Positions 21,733 to 32,689 of a stretch of 64,000 bases of DNA are shown here, one piece after another. The notes under the pieces are model-generated. The model ran no database searches and was not told where the DNA came from. It saw nothing but the letters and a program-made list of their open reading frames with translations. This DNA is from Capniomyces stellatus (Eukaryota > Kickxellomycota > Harpellomycetes > Harpellales > Legeriomycetaceae): assembly GCA_001661515.1 (NCBI GenBank), contig LUVW01000026.1:300767-364766 (forward strand). The letters are read 5' to 3'. A program made the position numbers and the translations under genes. Each line of letters begins with the position of its first letter. Positions within the stretch are counted from its first letter, which is position 1.

Positions 21733-22097
21733 ATGTCCTATAAAATCGACGCTTTTTCATTTCCTGAACAAATAGTGTTCTATTTATCGAAATGTTTGCA
21801 AATAACCTTACCTCCTAGAATCTACCCAAGTGAAACATCAAAATCATCTTCAAACGAAAAAGTAAACTTGCAATCAAATATACTCGCTCAACAAGAGGGA
21901 CTGTACTGTAATTATGATGTTTTTGGTCTTTTATTTCATTTTTTTAGAGCATGATTTTTTTTATTTATAAATAAGAGACTTTGTAACGAGACCGACTCCT
22001 TCGGATTTATTTTTTTATTATTAGTATTTGCTGTTTCTCTTTATATTTTATTGTATTGTTTTTTTTAGACGAGTTGTATTTAGGTAAGCCGATATAG
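21733..22097 (+). CDS. Candidate two-exon small protein (67 residues)
   Basis: An ATG at 21733 opens an exon to 21907 (donor GTAATT). A T-rich tract with acceptor TTTTTTAG leads to 22069-22097, in phase, ending at TAG. The product is hydrophilic with no signal peptide or membrane segment. It lies 70 bases upstream of the epoxide hydrolase start on the same strand. No family recognised; it could be a chance frame. Confidence 0.3.
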
Positions 22098-22167
22098 CAA
22101 GTGTAGTGCACTCATAGTTAAATAAATTACATTTCCAATTTTATCACAGAATTATAAAGCGGCAAAA

Positions 22168-23163
22168 ATGGATCCAAGTAACCCAGACTCATTCACCCAC
22201 AAGTACGCAAACGTAAATGGGATTCGAATGCATTACGTTGAAGAGGGAAGTGGCGATAAGGTTATTATATGCGTGCATGGATTTCCTGACCTTTGGTATG
22301 GCTGGAGACACCAGATTCCGTACCTAGTAAAGCTTGGGTACAGAGTTATAGTTCCTGACGTCCGTGGCTACGGGGGATCCGACGCGCCAGTAATCACAGA
22401 GGATACGTTGCATTTGTACAGCTCAAAGAATCTAGTAACCGACTTGGTTGAGCTGCTGAAGTCTAAGGACATCAAGAGGGCTGTTTGGCTAGGTCATGAC
22501 TGGGGAGGTATGCTGGTTTGGAGAGCAGCACTGTGGTATCCAGAGTTTGTAGAGTCTATTATGAGTGTATGTACTCCATACTCGCCACCACCGCCAACGT
22601 GCAACCGTTTAAGCGATATAATTGTAAAGCATCCTAATTGGATGTATCAGATGTTCTTTAGAACAAAGAAGGCTGAAGAAGAACTCAACAAGGAAAAGAA
22701 GATGTTTTTGACTGCAGTCTTTAGACGGCATAACGAAACACTTCAGTCCTCTATTTTCAGCAGAACAATACCAATTGAAGAAAGAACTGTTTACACATCA
22801 AAGGACGCCAAGGCTGGAACATTGATCACCGAAAAAGAACTGGATTACTATGTCCAGCAGTACAGCAACAGCGGGTTCCACGGTCCGCTGAACAACTACA
22901 AGACCCACGAACTCAACTGGAAAATCGAAAACGAAGCAGGACACACCAATAAGTCGTTTACTTTTCCCTGTTTGATGGTCACAGTAGGAAGAGATGCCGC
23001 ACTGCCAGCTGCGTTTGCCAGCAACATGCACAAAGTCCTACCAAACTTGACAATGGGCCATATTGAAGAGGCAGGCCACTGGGTCTTGATGGAGGAACCC
23101 GAACAAGTAAACGAAATTCTCAAGAGCTTTTTGCTAAAGATCCACTTCAAGCCCAGATTTTAA
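22168..23163 (+). CDS. Alpha/beta-hydrolase, epoxide hydrolase type
   Basis: A single-exon protein of 331 residues with a good start context (GGCAAAAATGG). It has the soluble epoxide hydrolase layout: oxyanion-loop HGFP at 37-40, the DVRGYGGSD loop at 64-72, and nucleophile Asp111 within GHDWGG (109-114), where lipases would have Ser. An acid candidate is Asp276 in VGRDAALP, and the catalytic base is His304 in AGHW. A lid domain occupies about 135-250 and contains several tyrosines, two of which normally polarise the epoxide. Known reaction: hydrolysis of epoxides to vicinal diols through a covalent aspartyl ester, used in detoxification or lipid-epoxide metabolism. No targeting signal is visible, so a cytosolic location is likely. 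Haloalkane dehalogenase is the main alternative with the same nucleophile. Confidence 0.88.
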   Translation: MDPSNPDSFTHKYANVNGIRMHYVEEGSGDKVIICVHGFPDLWYGWRHQIPYLVKLGYRVIVPDVRGYGGSDAPVITEDTLHLYSSKNLVTDLVELLKSKDIKRAVWLGHDWGGMLVWRAALWYPEFVESIMSVCTPYSPPPPTCNRLSDIIVKHPNWMYQMFFRTKKAEEELNKEKKMFLTAVFRRHNETLQSSIFSRTIPIEERTVYTSKDAKAGTLITEKELDYYVQQYSNSGFHGPLNNYKTHELNWKIENEAGHTNKSFTFPCLMVTVGRDAALPAAFASNMHKVLPNLTMGHIEEAGHWVLMEEPEQVNEILKSFLLKIHFKPRF

Positions 23164-24172
23164 CAAGCCTCTGTTGTTAGCCAAACCATTTGCCCTTCGC
23201 AACACCCCCCCCTCCCCAAAATACCGCCTTGTTCTTTAATTTGACGTTTTTTGTTGTTGTTGTTGTTGTTTTTATATATCATTATTAAATTGATGAAATT
23301 TATAAATACAATATTCCAAACATATCATGTCAAGTCGCTACTTTATCCCTGTTATTATTAGCTCACCCAGACTCGAATATCTATAAAATATTTTTGGAAA
23401 AGCCTTGCCCTTTTTTTATCTTACTCTCGCTCTATCACTCTATCACTCTATCACTCTGTCTCCATATCTCTCTCTATCTCTATCTATATATATGCCTTCC
23501 TATCTCCTTATCTCTCTATATCTCTCCATTGAGAAAAGTTGATCTTGTAATAGTAGGGAAATACCTGAGCTTTTTCCTCTTTTTTTCTTCCTTCTTTTGC
23601 GTCTACTTGCTTGATAAGTCTTTTTTTGGAAAACATAATAGTCAAAGATTACCCTAAATCAAGATGGGGATCATTATCTTTTTGATCAATTGATTCAAGT
23701 TCCTATAAATATAATAAATTAACACTTTTTCCCCGTTTTTTTTTCATAGCCCTGTTTTAATACAAGATTGCTAATAAATGTGACTGGATTTATTAGCCTG
23801 TAATTGGCATATTGACCCAAATATGTGTTTATCTAAAGATTAATCCTGTTCGCAATCTATAATACTTGCAGACAACACTTATTAACATGAAACAACCCAT
23901 AATACAACTACGTTTTTTTACGAAGCTCTTGAAGCTTTGAACCTGCTACTCCAGTGTCTCTCGACTTTCTCAGCTATGTAAAAATAAAATTAGAAAAAAA
24001 TCACCAAAACCTGGCCACAAAAAGTTAATACTGGCCCATGCACTACTTTTGTATTTTAACCAACTCTTCACCGTCTCATTTTTAAAGCACGTTTTTTTAG
24101 TTCCAGTTTTAGTTTTTTAGTTTTTTAGTTTTAGCTTTAGTTTTAGTTGGTAATTTTGGTGTTTTCGTTAAA
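23164..24172. other. Intergenic region before IAH1
   Basis: No gene recognised. Contains a TTG triplet run (about 23250-23268), a CTAT/TCTC pyrimidine repeat (about 23415-23530) and, just before the IAH1 start, a series of TTTTAG-like units (24097-24150) that is probably leader or promoter sequence. Confidence 0.5.
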
Positions 24173-25432
24173 ATGCCGGTAACAGCAGGGTTTTCGTACA
24201 ACAGGTTCATTGCATTTGGGGGTTCAAGTACCGAGGTGAGTTGTTATTTTGAGACTATACGGCCGAAAATAATAGTATTGACAATTTCAATAAAGATAAT
24301 TGCGGTGGTCAATGCCTTGGTAATAAATATGGAATGTGGAATTTAAAACAAAAGACTGTTTTTTTAAAAAAAATAAAATAAAAAGGGCATATCTTAACGT
24401 TCAATATCAATCAACCAATACTAAATACTTTTCTAGTGGGCGTTTAGCACAAAAAGAGGCGGTTGGGTAGCTCAGTTGGCCGATAAGTACTCTAGAAAAA
24501 TCGATGTTGTAAATAGAGGGTTTGCAGGTAGGATGCGATAGATAATGGACAGACCAGAACTTTGGGTTTAGCCACAGCATAGATATTTTTTTCGAGTACA
24601 AATACGTTATTTTATTTTACAAAAAAGGGAAAGAGAGTTAACATTTTGATTGGGGGTTTCACTAGGCTATAATACGCGGTGGGCGAAAAATATATTTTTC
24701 AAGCTGTTCCCCACTACGGCAGAGCTCAAAAGGATGCAGGGAGAAGAAGAGAAAGAGGTTGGGTTGGACAAGAACCTCGAGAAGTTTATCAACATGAGCT
24801 TTACGAGCTCACAAGTGTCAGAAATCAAGTTAGTGACGATATTCCTGGGAGTAAACGACGCAGCGCTGCCTGGATACTCGTCGCATGTGCCCATTGAGGA
24901 ATTTGAGCGAAATCTGACTGAAATGATAAACCATTTGCACAGCGTGGACTCGCTATACTATTCGCCAGACACTAAAATAATACTGATTACACCACCGCCA
25001 GTATCAGACAAGATGTGGAAGGAGTTTACTACAAAGCACAAAATCCCCAATGACAGATCAAATGAGTTTGTAAAAGGATATGTCGAGTCTGTTATCAAGA
25101 TTGGACATAAGCATGACGTTCCAGTTGTTAACATCCATGATCGTATTACAAAAGAAATATCCAAAGTACAAAACTCTCACAAAAACAAAACTGGGCCTCA
25201 ACACTCCAGCGCAAACAAAGAGGACAAGTGGTTTGGGTTTGACCATTTCTTGTACGACGGTTTGCATCTAAATGACGCTGGAAACAACATTTTGGCCAGT
25301 ATGATTTTGGATACTATTTCCGAAAACTATCCAGAGCTGGATTCTAAAAACCTAAAGCCGGTAATTCCAGCGTCCAAAGACGTGATCAAGTTCCTGAACA
25401 GCAACGCAAATCGCCTAAAGAACAAACTATGA
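24173..25432 (+). CDS. IAH1: SGNH/GDSL esterase of the isoamyl-acetate-hydrolysing family
   Basis: Three exons (24173-24235, 24437-24527, 24666-25432) join in phase to 306 residues. Donors are GTGAGT and GTAGGA; acceptors end in CTAG. SGNH blocks are all present: block I as FGGSSTE (15-21), block II as RGFAGYNTRWA, block III as LGVNDAA and block V as DGLHLN with catalytic Asp and His. Block I differs from the usual GDS: the Asp is Gly, while the serine nucleophile position is kept. Length is greater than yeast Iah1 (about 240) because of insertions before block III and before block V. Known role: hydrolysis of short-chain acetate esters or related acyl esters, presumably cytosolic since no signal peptide is present. 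A stretch in exon 2 resembles a tRNA A-box by chance. Confidence 0.88.
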
Positions 25433-26169
25433 ATCACGATTATATATACCCTGACCCATTGCATTGATAAAATTTCAGCAGACCGCGTGTGTGGTTTTAG
25501 CCATAGTCAAATGTTGTGTACAGCAAAGTGGTATTTGCACTTTATATTGCCACCATTACCACTGATTTATAAGTCATTTAAAAATTAAGATTTTTAGTAC
25601 ATTGTTTTTTTTCTCTCTTTTCTAAATAATAAACCTGTTCTAGTTGATTACTTGATTGATTACTTTAGTCGCTTGTATTAGTCGCTTGTATTAGCCGCTT
25701 TTATTAGTTGCTTGGCTTGATTACCTGCTGGTGCAGCGTGGCCTATTATTATCAGAGTGGATGATCGACAATTGGGGTTTAATAAATGGGTCTGAAATTC
25801 CAATTGATAAATGATTGATGAATAAAAAGTATGACGAATTTGGTTAATGGCATTTTGGGTTATTGGTGGGAATCGTTCGGTATTGGGAACATGTAAACAG
25901 GGTATTTAAGGCTGGCAAGTTGCAGAGAGACTATTAGCGAAGCACTCAAAAACGCAGTTCTTAAACTTTACAGACCAGAAAAATAAATAAAAAGATCCAA
26001 AGATTCTGTTTTAATTCATAAAGCGTTGCCAAGTTGACAAACAAGAAAGAAGGAAAAATAATAGAGCGAAGAACAAAAAAACGAGAATTCGACCGGGACG
26101 ACACGATTAAACCATCCGAGGCCAAGCGATTGAACATAAAAGCGTACTGGCGAATTTAATAGCGTTAGA
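25433..26169. other. Intergenic region with 13-bp repeat
   Basis: No gene. Four imperfect 13-bp units of the type TTAGTCGCTTGTA lie at 25665-25716. The rest is AT-rich spacer, and the part nearest PFA4 is A-rich. Confidence 0.6.
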
Positions 26170-28342
26170 ATGGCGGGATACATTGTTTTTACGTCGGGAC
26201 GACTATATGTTGCGGGAGTAACCTTGTTCATATTGTATATCGTAATAACTAGTCAAGTCTATGTGTTTTGGGAGTACTTGGGGGCTTCCACATACAATAG
26301 GGCATATGTGCTAGGCGCTTTTAACCTGGTTTGTGGATTGATATTGGCGAACTATTACTATGCCTGCGCGGTGCCACCAGGAGGTGTTCCTAAAGATTGG
26401 GTACTGAAAATGATAATTACTAAAACACATCCTCTTGGTGTTTATTTAAGCTTTTACAAGCGTGAATGGAAATTTGTTTTCGAGTAAATTAATGTGCAAC
26501 TAACCAACTTGAAACAAAAACAAAAACAAAAACAAACAAAAATGGTTTTAGGATCCAGTGAGTTTAGACACAGAGAAAGAGACAAAGGGCGAGGAGGATG
26601 GCGATAAAAGCAGGATGGACAGTGGAAAGGGTAACGTGACCAGTAAGCCTAGGTACTGTAGGACCTGTGATGTGTATAAGCCAGCAAGAAGCCACCATTG
26701 TAGAGATTGCGGGAAATGTGTATTGAAAATGGACCATCACTGTAAATGACAAAGCTTCATAGTTTAAAAAAAAAACAGCAATAATAGGAATTGAATATAA
26801 ACTATGCTTGTAGAATTGTCGGACCGAGTATAAATGTGTTTTGTTGCTTAAATTAAAAAAAAGAGAATGTGTTTGGTTGTTTGAAAAAAAATTAGGTCCG
26901 TGGACAAACAACTGTGTGGGGTACTACAACCAAGGGTATTTTGTCAGGTTCTTGTTTAGTGTTGATATAGGAACGACTATGGCACTGGTGCTGCACTGTA
27001 TGCGACTGTTTGAGCTATACAAAGACTCTTACAACTACAACTTCAGTGTAAGACGGAGCAAGATAATGTATAAGATAAAGTGTGCAAGTTTATGTGTAAG
27101 AAGTGGTACAGCTGCGTGGGAGTGGATATACTTATCAGAGGTGTGTGTGTGTAAAACTTTATAATAGGGCCGACCAACCAACACAAAGGAGATGTTTTTC
27201 ATAATCACCAACTTGATGATGATTTTGGCGACGTTGATGTTTGTTGGTATTTTGAGCATTTTCCATTTTTCACTGCTTTCAAACAACACAACAACAATAG
27301 AAAACTCGGAAGTATCTAGAGTTGAAAAGCTAGTTAGTAAAGGGAAAATAGACCAAGTAAGTTTGAAAATCTTATATAAAAATTAGCGAGAGATTGATGG
27401 TGATTTGTTCCTTTTAAGTGGTGTATGGCTGTATGGCTGTTTGTGTGAGAATTGTGGCTAAAAAGGGGGGGGGGGGGAATAACTATGTGATAGGTCGAGT
27501 ACCCATATGACTTGGGAGTTGTGGAGAATTTCAGGCAGGTATTGGGCCGGAATTTGATGGTTTGCCTGGTACCGATTCCTATGGAAAAAGGAGGATTTCA
27601 GTTCAAGATTCGAGCAGATTTAGGTAATACTAATACTAATACTAATACTAATACTGATACTGATACTAATACTAATTGTGGTTGTGGTTGTGGTTGTGAA
27701 AATGTAGATCCAAACGTTAGTTGGCCACCACCAATATACTTTAAAGAGTATCCTAGTAAGGTTCAAGGGGTTCAGGCTGGGGTCAAAGAAAAGGTTATTT
27801 CGTCAAACAAAGAGTCAGTTACAGTTTCGTTTGTTGACGATGAGGGAGAAACAATAATCCGAACGTACTCGAGAAAGCGGTGGAACGAAACGCTTGAATA
27901 CTCCAACCCCGAAACGTATGGAATATCGCCAAGAGCCGGAAACAGACATTCTTATTCAAACACTGGTTCAGACACTGGTTCAAACGCCGATTCAAGAGAC
28001 GACCAAGAGTGTTTGACCGACTCTTCTTTTAGCAGCATTGATGATTTTGACAAAAAGCCTTCCACTTTTTCCAACCCAACTTCTGTGCCCTCAAACACAA
28101 CAAAAACTGCCCGAAACACTCGAGACAAAAGCTCCAACTCCTCCCTGTCTAACAGGAAGCCTTTTTTGGTGCCTGGAAAGCTGCATTTAAACACTTCCCA
28201 ATCCAAAGCTGTTTCTTCCGATTTGCCAAGTACATATTATGATGGCGTTGGTTCTGATTCCGGTGCTGATACCGACGACAATCGCCCTTTGGTTAATTCC
28301 AGCACTTTTTCTCAAAATCCAAACAAGCAAAAGTCGTTATAA
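26170..28342 (+). CDS. PFA4: DHHC palmitoyltransferase, Pfa4 type
   Basis: Five exons (26170-26400, 26552-26741, 26896-27047, 27168-27356, 27494-28342) join in phase to 536 residues. Two N-terminal membrane helices (about 11-30 and 48-68) precede a cysteine-rich domain with [15 protein letters not shown] and the catalytic DHHC at 138-141, then [12 protein letters not shown] second helix pair follows, with TNTKE and NNTTTIE motifs typical of DHHC enzymes. The C-terminal tail has YPYDLG, a WPPP motif and a [13 protein letters not shown] block that resembles Pfa4 rather than Pfa3 or Swf1. Known role: ER-membrane S-palmitoylation; Pfa4 modifies chitin synthase Chs3. Odd features: an Asn/Asp-Thr dipeptide run followed by a Cys-Gly run (about residues 318-343). 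The first donor is GTACTG, unlike the others, so the exon 1/2 junction is the least certain. Confidence 0.85.
27625..27700. repeat. AATACT-type coding microsatellite in PFA4
   Basis: Tandem AATACT/GATACT hexamers encode Asn/Asp-Thr repeats, followed directly by GGTTGT hexamers encoding Gly-Cys. Confidence 0.9.
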
Positions 28343-29997
28343 ACATTTACAGCAGCTCTCCTGTTATATACATATACACTACTCTGCTAATCTGTTTGTT
28401 TTATCCAAGTCGTATATCGAGTTTGGTTTGGTTTGGCTTGGCTCATTGCTCTTCTTTTTTTGTCTCGATCTAATCTGTGGTGCTGTTTTATGGAGCTTGG
28501 TTTGGTTTTTTTTTCTTCCTCCTTACCTTTTCCACTTTTGGTGATATCGTGTTGATTGTGCCTTTAAACTGCTATTAGTCGTATCGATTTACAATATACA
28601 TCTTACATAGTCAAGGTTTTTTAAAGTTCAGTCTTTCTTTCTTTTCATTCTTTTGGCTGTTTCTGCAATAGCAATAATAATCGAATAGCACAAATTAATT
28701 TAGAATCGAAATGATTATTTCCCAACTCCTTGCCCCAATTACCTCAAGGCATTTATTATTTAATTTAACCATATCTATCATCCCTATTTTCACGAAAACG
28801 CGAATGAATTTGGATTTTAAAATTCGAAAAATGCCAAAATCCACCGAGTTTGTTAATCGATTGGATTAAAAGCCATTTTCGTTTTTTTTCTTTTTTCTTG
28901 AGATTTATCCAATATCTTTTGTTTCCTGCTCCATGCTATATTTCTTTTGCTTTTCCTTGTCCAGCTTACAAGAGCCCTCTTGAATCGCAATACCAAACTG
29001 ACCCATACTTGGCAGCAACTATGTTTGATTTTGACCTTTCTTTGGATTTTGGTTTTCTTTTTATACTAGCTTTGAACAGCTTTTTTTTTTTTACTGTTAT
29101 ACTATTCTTGCAAAATCAACCAAAATAAACTTGTTATTTTCCTCTTCTCCACCACCACTTTGCTTCTCTACTTTCCCTCCCCTTCATCCACCCCCGCATT
29201 ATTTTCGCATAACAAACCAAAATCAAAACAATTGTTGTTTTCAAAAGTCATTATTAATAGATTTACTTTTTTGAACGCTTGCATTGTAAAAATGCTCAAT
29301 GATAACTAAAGAATTTCATAATCATAGTTGGAAACTGAAATGCCGCAACATTAAGCTTTTTTTTCTACCAAAACTTGAAATTTGTTAATCTTTAACACAG
29401 TAATAATAGAATTTCGCGTAAATGGAAAAGTATGGTAAAAAATATGTTTGATTTTTGTTTTATTTTCAATTACAGCAATAAACTCCTGACACCAAATTAA
29501 TCTGTGATCATTTTATTCTCATTTAACTATCCAAGCCTTTTTTTTTTTACCGCTTGTGATTAGTAGAGCTTAGCTTTGCTTTAATCCAGTTGGAAGATTT
29601 TGTAGGAAACTCGAGATTTAATTCTGGAGATTATCACCAAGGCTTTTCCTGTTTAAGCTGTTTAGAAATTTCAATAAATCCACCCAACACTTTTTTTATT
29701 ATAATTTTTTTAATTTTCAAATTTCTAAAACTCTTCTTTTTTTTTTTTTTTAGAGTATAACTAATACCAAAAAGTATCGCCTTCATTTCCAAGCTTTTTT
29801 ACATTAAAAAGAGTATAAAAAAAAACTTTAATAAATAAATAAATAAAACAATTATATTATTGATTAGTGTTTTACAATTTGAACGAGAATAAACCAGAAA
29901 ATCAAACATATTCTAAAAGATCTCTTTTAACAAATCTATCAAGAAATACTTGACTTGAAACCATAAAACAAACAAACAAACAAAAGAAATACTAGCA
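28343..29997. other. Intergenic region between PFA4 and HTZ1
   Basis: T-rich after PFA4, becoming A-rich toward HTZ1. An open stretch at about 28970-29128 is preceded by a good acceptor (CTTGTCCAG) and ends with a hydrophobic tail. It could be a terminal exon, but no upstream exon was found. Otherwise nothing recognised. Confidence 0.4.
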
Positions 29998-31033
29998 ATG
30001 GTAAGTGTAAAAAAAAAACGCGTTATTATTATTATTCCTCCTGGGGTTTCTTTAAATAAAAATGAAGAACTATTAAGCCCACAGAGCTGCAAAATAAAAA
30101 GGAACTGGCTGGTGGTGTGGTGGAAGGAGGAGGCAGAGGTGATGAGTAGAGTAGAAAGATAGTGAGAACTGCGGAGCAAGCATAGATCGACACAAATATA
30201 ACTAGCAATCTTTTAGTTGTGTTTGACAGAGTTGACTTGAAAAGTTGGTTGAATGATTGAATAATATATAAACTAATTGACGGATTTGCAACAACTTTTG
30301 TTAGGCCGACGCAGCATCAAGAACAGGTAAAGCCAAAGGAAAGAGCTCTGCCCAGTCAACTGGTGGAAAGTACACCAGCACAATGCCAAAGCGAATAATG
30401 TCACGTTCAGCAAAGGCAGGAATCCAGGTAAGCTTTTGTCCACACTTATTCGACTTTGGAGTTTTTGTATTATATTATATTATATTGTATTGTAACTTTT
30501 GTTTCTTCCTCAATAAGGAAAATGGCTTCGAGTTGTATAAAAGTATAGACAAAGAAAGCAACAAATGTAAAATGTAATATATAATAGTTCCCTGTTGGTC
30601 GTATCCATCGGTACTTGAAAAGACAGACTCAATTCCACACCCGTGTTGGTGCCAAGGCTGCTATTTACACAGCCGCCATTCTGGAATATCTTGTTGCTGA
30701 GGTTCTTGAACTTGCTGGTAACGCTGCAAGAGACTTGAAATCCAAGCGTATTTCCCCAAGACATTTACAGCTTGCTATCCGTGGTGACGATGAGCTGGAT
30801 TCTTTAGTTCGCGCTACTATTGCTGGAGGTGGTGTTATTCCAGTAAGCCTAAACGCATCATTTCTTTTGGTGTATGATTACTTTGCCATACTGTTGACTT
30901 TTCGATTTAATTACTTTGTTGAATGCGCATTTACTCATTTTCTGCTTTTTTTATTTATTTATTTTTGCTGCCCACCTTTTAGCACATCCACAAACAACTG
31001 CTTGGAAAGGGCCAAAAGAAGGATTCCTCATAA
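29998..31033 (+). CDS. HTZ1: Histone H2A.Z
   Basis: Four coding exons: 29998-30000 (the ATG alone), 30305-30427, 30588-30842 and 30983-31033, in phase throughout, giving 143 residues. Donors are GTAAGT, GTAAGC and GTAAGC; acceptors end in TAG. The histone fold is complete: [17 protein letters not shown], the [18 protein letters not shown] helix and [25 protein letters not shown] and the loop GGGVIPHIHKQLL identify the H2A.Z variant rather than canonical H2A. The N-terminal tail is Gly/Lys-rich with acetylatable lysines. Role: replaces H2A at promoter-flanking nucleosomes through the SWR1 complex; nuclear. Coding bases are more balanced than in neighbouring genes, as expected for a strongly expressed gene. 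Confidence 0.96.
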
Positions 31034-31528
31034 ATATGACTTCTTTTTCTTCTCTCTCTCTGTCTTCTCTTACTTGTCTATTATGTTTCCGCTTCTTTGT
31101 CTTGCTTTACAAGCCAAGTTATACTTTTATAAAAGTATCTGTTCTCAGTATTCATATTCAATTTCTGGTATTTTAGCTTCCATTTTTCCACTTTTCTATT
31201 TACTATTTTTTCTATTTACTATTTTTTTTCTTTACTAGTGTCTCTCCAAAAGTAAATTTGAAAATCTACAAATATATTTATAGCTTGTGTAAACCTTTTC
31301 TATGTTTTATAACTCGAATAAACTTGAAACTCAACCCACCACCTCCTCCCCCTTTTTTCTTCTCTTGCCTTGAACCTTGCCACTTTTGGCTTTCTCTAGT
31401 AAACCGGGTTGTTTTATTTTATTGAACCAAACCGCTTTTTCTTTTAGAAATGAAATAAACTGTTGTTACTACTAGCAAGTGCAAGTGCAAGTCCAAAGAA
31501 AGTAAGTTTAAAATATAATGGCGTTGGT
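31034..31528. other. Convergent spacer between HTZ1 and YAH1
   Basis: T-rich 3' flank of HTZ1, with AATAAA-like sequence near 31317-31321. No gene seen. Confidence 0.6.
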
Positions 31529-32689
31529 TCAGTGTGGTGTTGGTTTAGCTCCATCAACATAGAAATTGCGTGTTGCTGATGGCAAAAAGAATTTTGCTCC
31601 CTCCAGCTCCTTTGTTAGTTTGATTTGGCATCCTAGCCGCGATCTATTTTGTATATCATTAAGCACGTGTCATAATCAGCTATTTCTCAATTACCACTAA
31701 ACATCCCCCCCCCCCAATACATCTAACATACTCATGGTAGTCATAAATCCTTTTTCGTGTTTATAAGCTACATTTGACTTCATTCAATACTTACGTTTCT
31801 GTCAGTCCAAAAGCCAAGTCCAACATGTCAAGCTCATCATCACTTGGTTCCTCCAACTTTTCGTACAGCTCCTCTTCTAATATCAAATGACATGTCGAGC
31901 ACGCACAAGAACACTCACAGGCCCCTAAATACAAAATACTTTCATTAAACATACTCCCACTTTGCCAACATCCGCCTGCACAGCCCAATCTCTGCCTATT
32001 TACCTTCTAAATCAATGTCGTTTTCGTGTGCCACTTCCAACAAATTCTCGCCCTCCTCTCCCGTCACTTTGATTTCCTGCTTCTCTGGTGTTACAAATGT
32101 TATTGAAATCCTAATTATCGCCAAAACCACCAGCAGAACAATTTAAAGCAAATGAAAAAGAAACCCCCTCACCCATCCACCCCCCCCCCCTGAAGTATTT
32201 CAACAACTCCACTATATACCTGTCTCTTGTTCAAGCTACTTTCTCTTTTAGTTGAATAATTAACACTGAATAGTATACTTCAAAAAAAAAATCAAAACTC
32301 CACCCCCCAACACCTCACTTACTGTTCTTTGTTCAATAGTGCTGTGTTTGTGGTTTTCAGTCAGAAAAATACACATATATTTGGATTAGCGCCATCTTCA
32401 AAGTTTTAATTTCAATTGCCCATCGATTCATTTCAAGCCACATATCCCTTATGTTCTCAAATAGAAAGTATAATTCAATAACTATGTTTTCTTTAAAGCA
32501 AATTTCTCGGAATTACAACTATCGACGACTCTTACGGTTTGTGCTGAAACTTCTTCTTGGGATAGCATTGATGATATGTTGTTTTTTATTGATTTCGGCT
32601 ACTCCAAGGTCTTTAATCGCTCGTGTCTTTAACAAACTCGAAACAGATCGTGATCCAGCGATCCTCTTTATTGCTGTTCTTGAAAACAT
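31529..32689 (-). CDS. YAH1: Mitochondrial [2Fe-2S] ferredoxin (adrenodoxin type)
   Basis: Five exons on the minus strand: 32689-32536, 32341-32323 (19 nt), 32110-32004, 31924-31795 and 31643-31529. Phases 1, 2, 1, 2 match at every junction and give 174 residues, close to yeast Yah1 (172). The first 50 residues are rich in Arg/Ser/Leu and end in PRRSFSTN, a typical matrix-targeting presequence. The ferredoxin domain has [15 protein letters not shown], then the cluster loop [31 protein letters not shown] and the last ligand in SRLGCQ. Two extra cysteines sit inside the cluster loop beyond the four ligands. Known role: the electron donor to Isu1-based Fe-S assembly and to heme A synthesis in the mitochondrial matrix. 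The plus-strand frame opposite exon 1 is an antisense shadow. Confidence 0.92.

Noticed and set aside
24455..24530. tRNA-like A-box sequence (GGTTGGGTAGCTCAGTTGG)
   Set aside because: It lies in exon 2 of IAH1, codes for conserved GGWVAQLA residues and lacks a B-box and cloverleaf.
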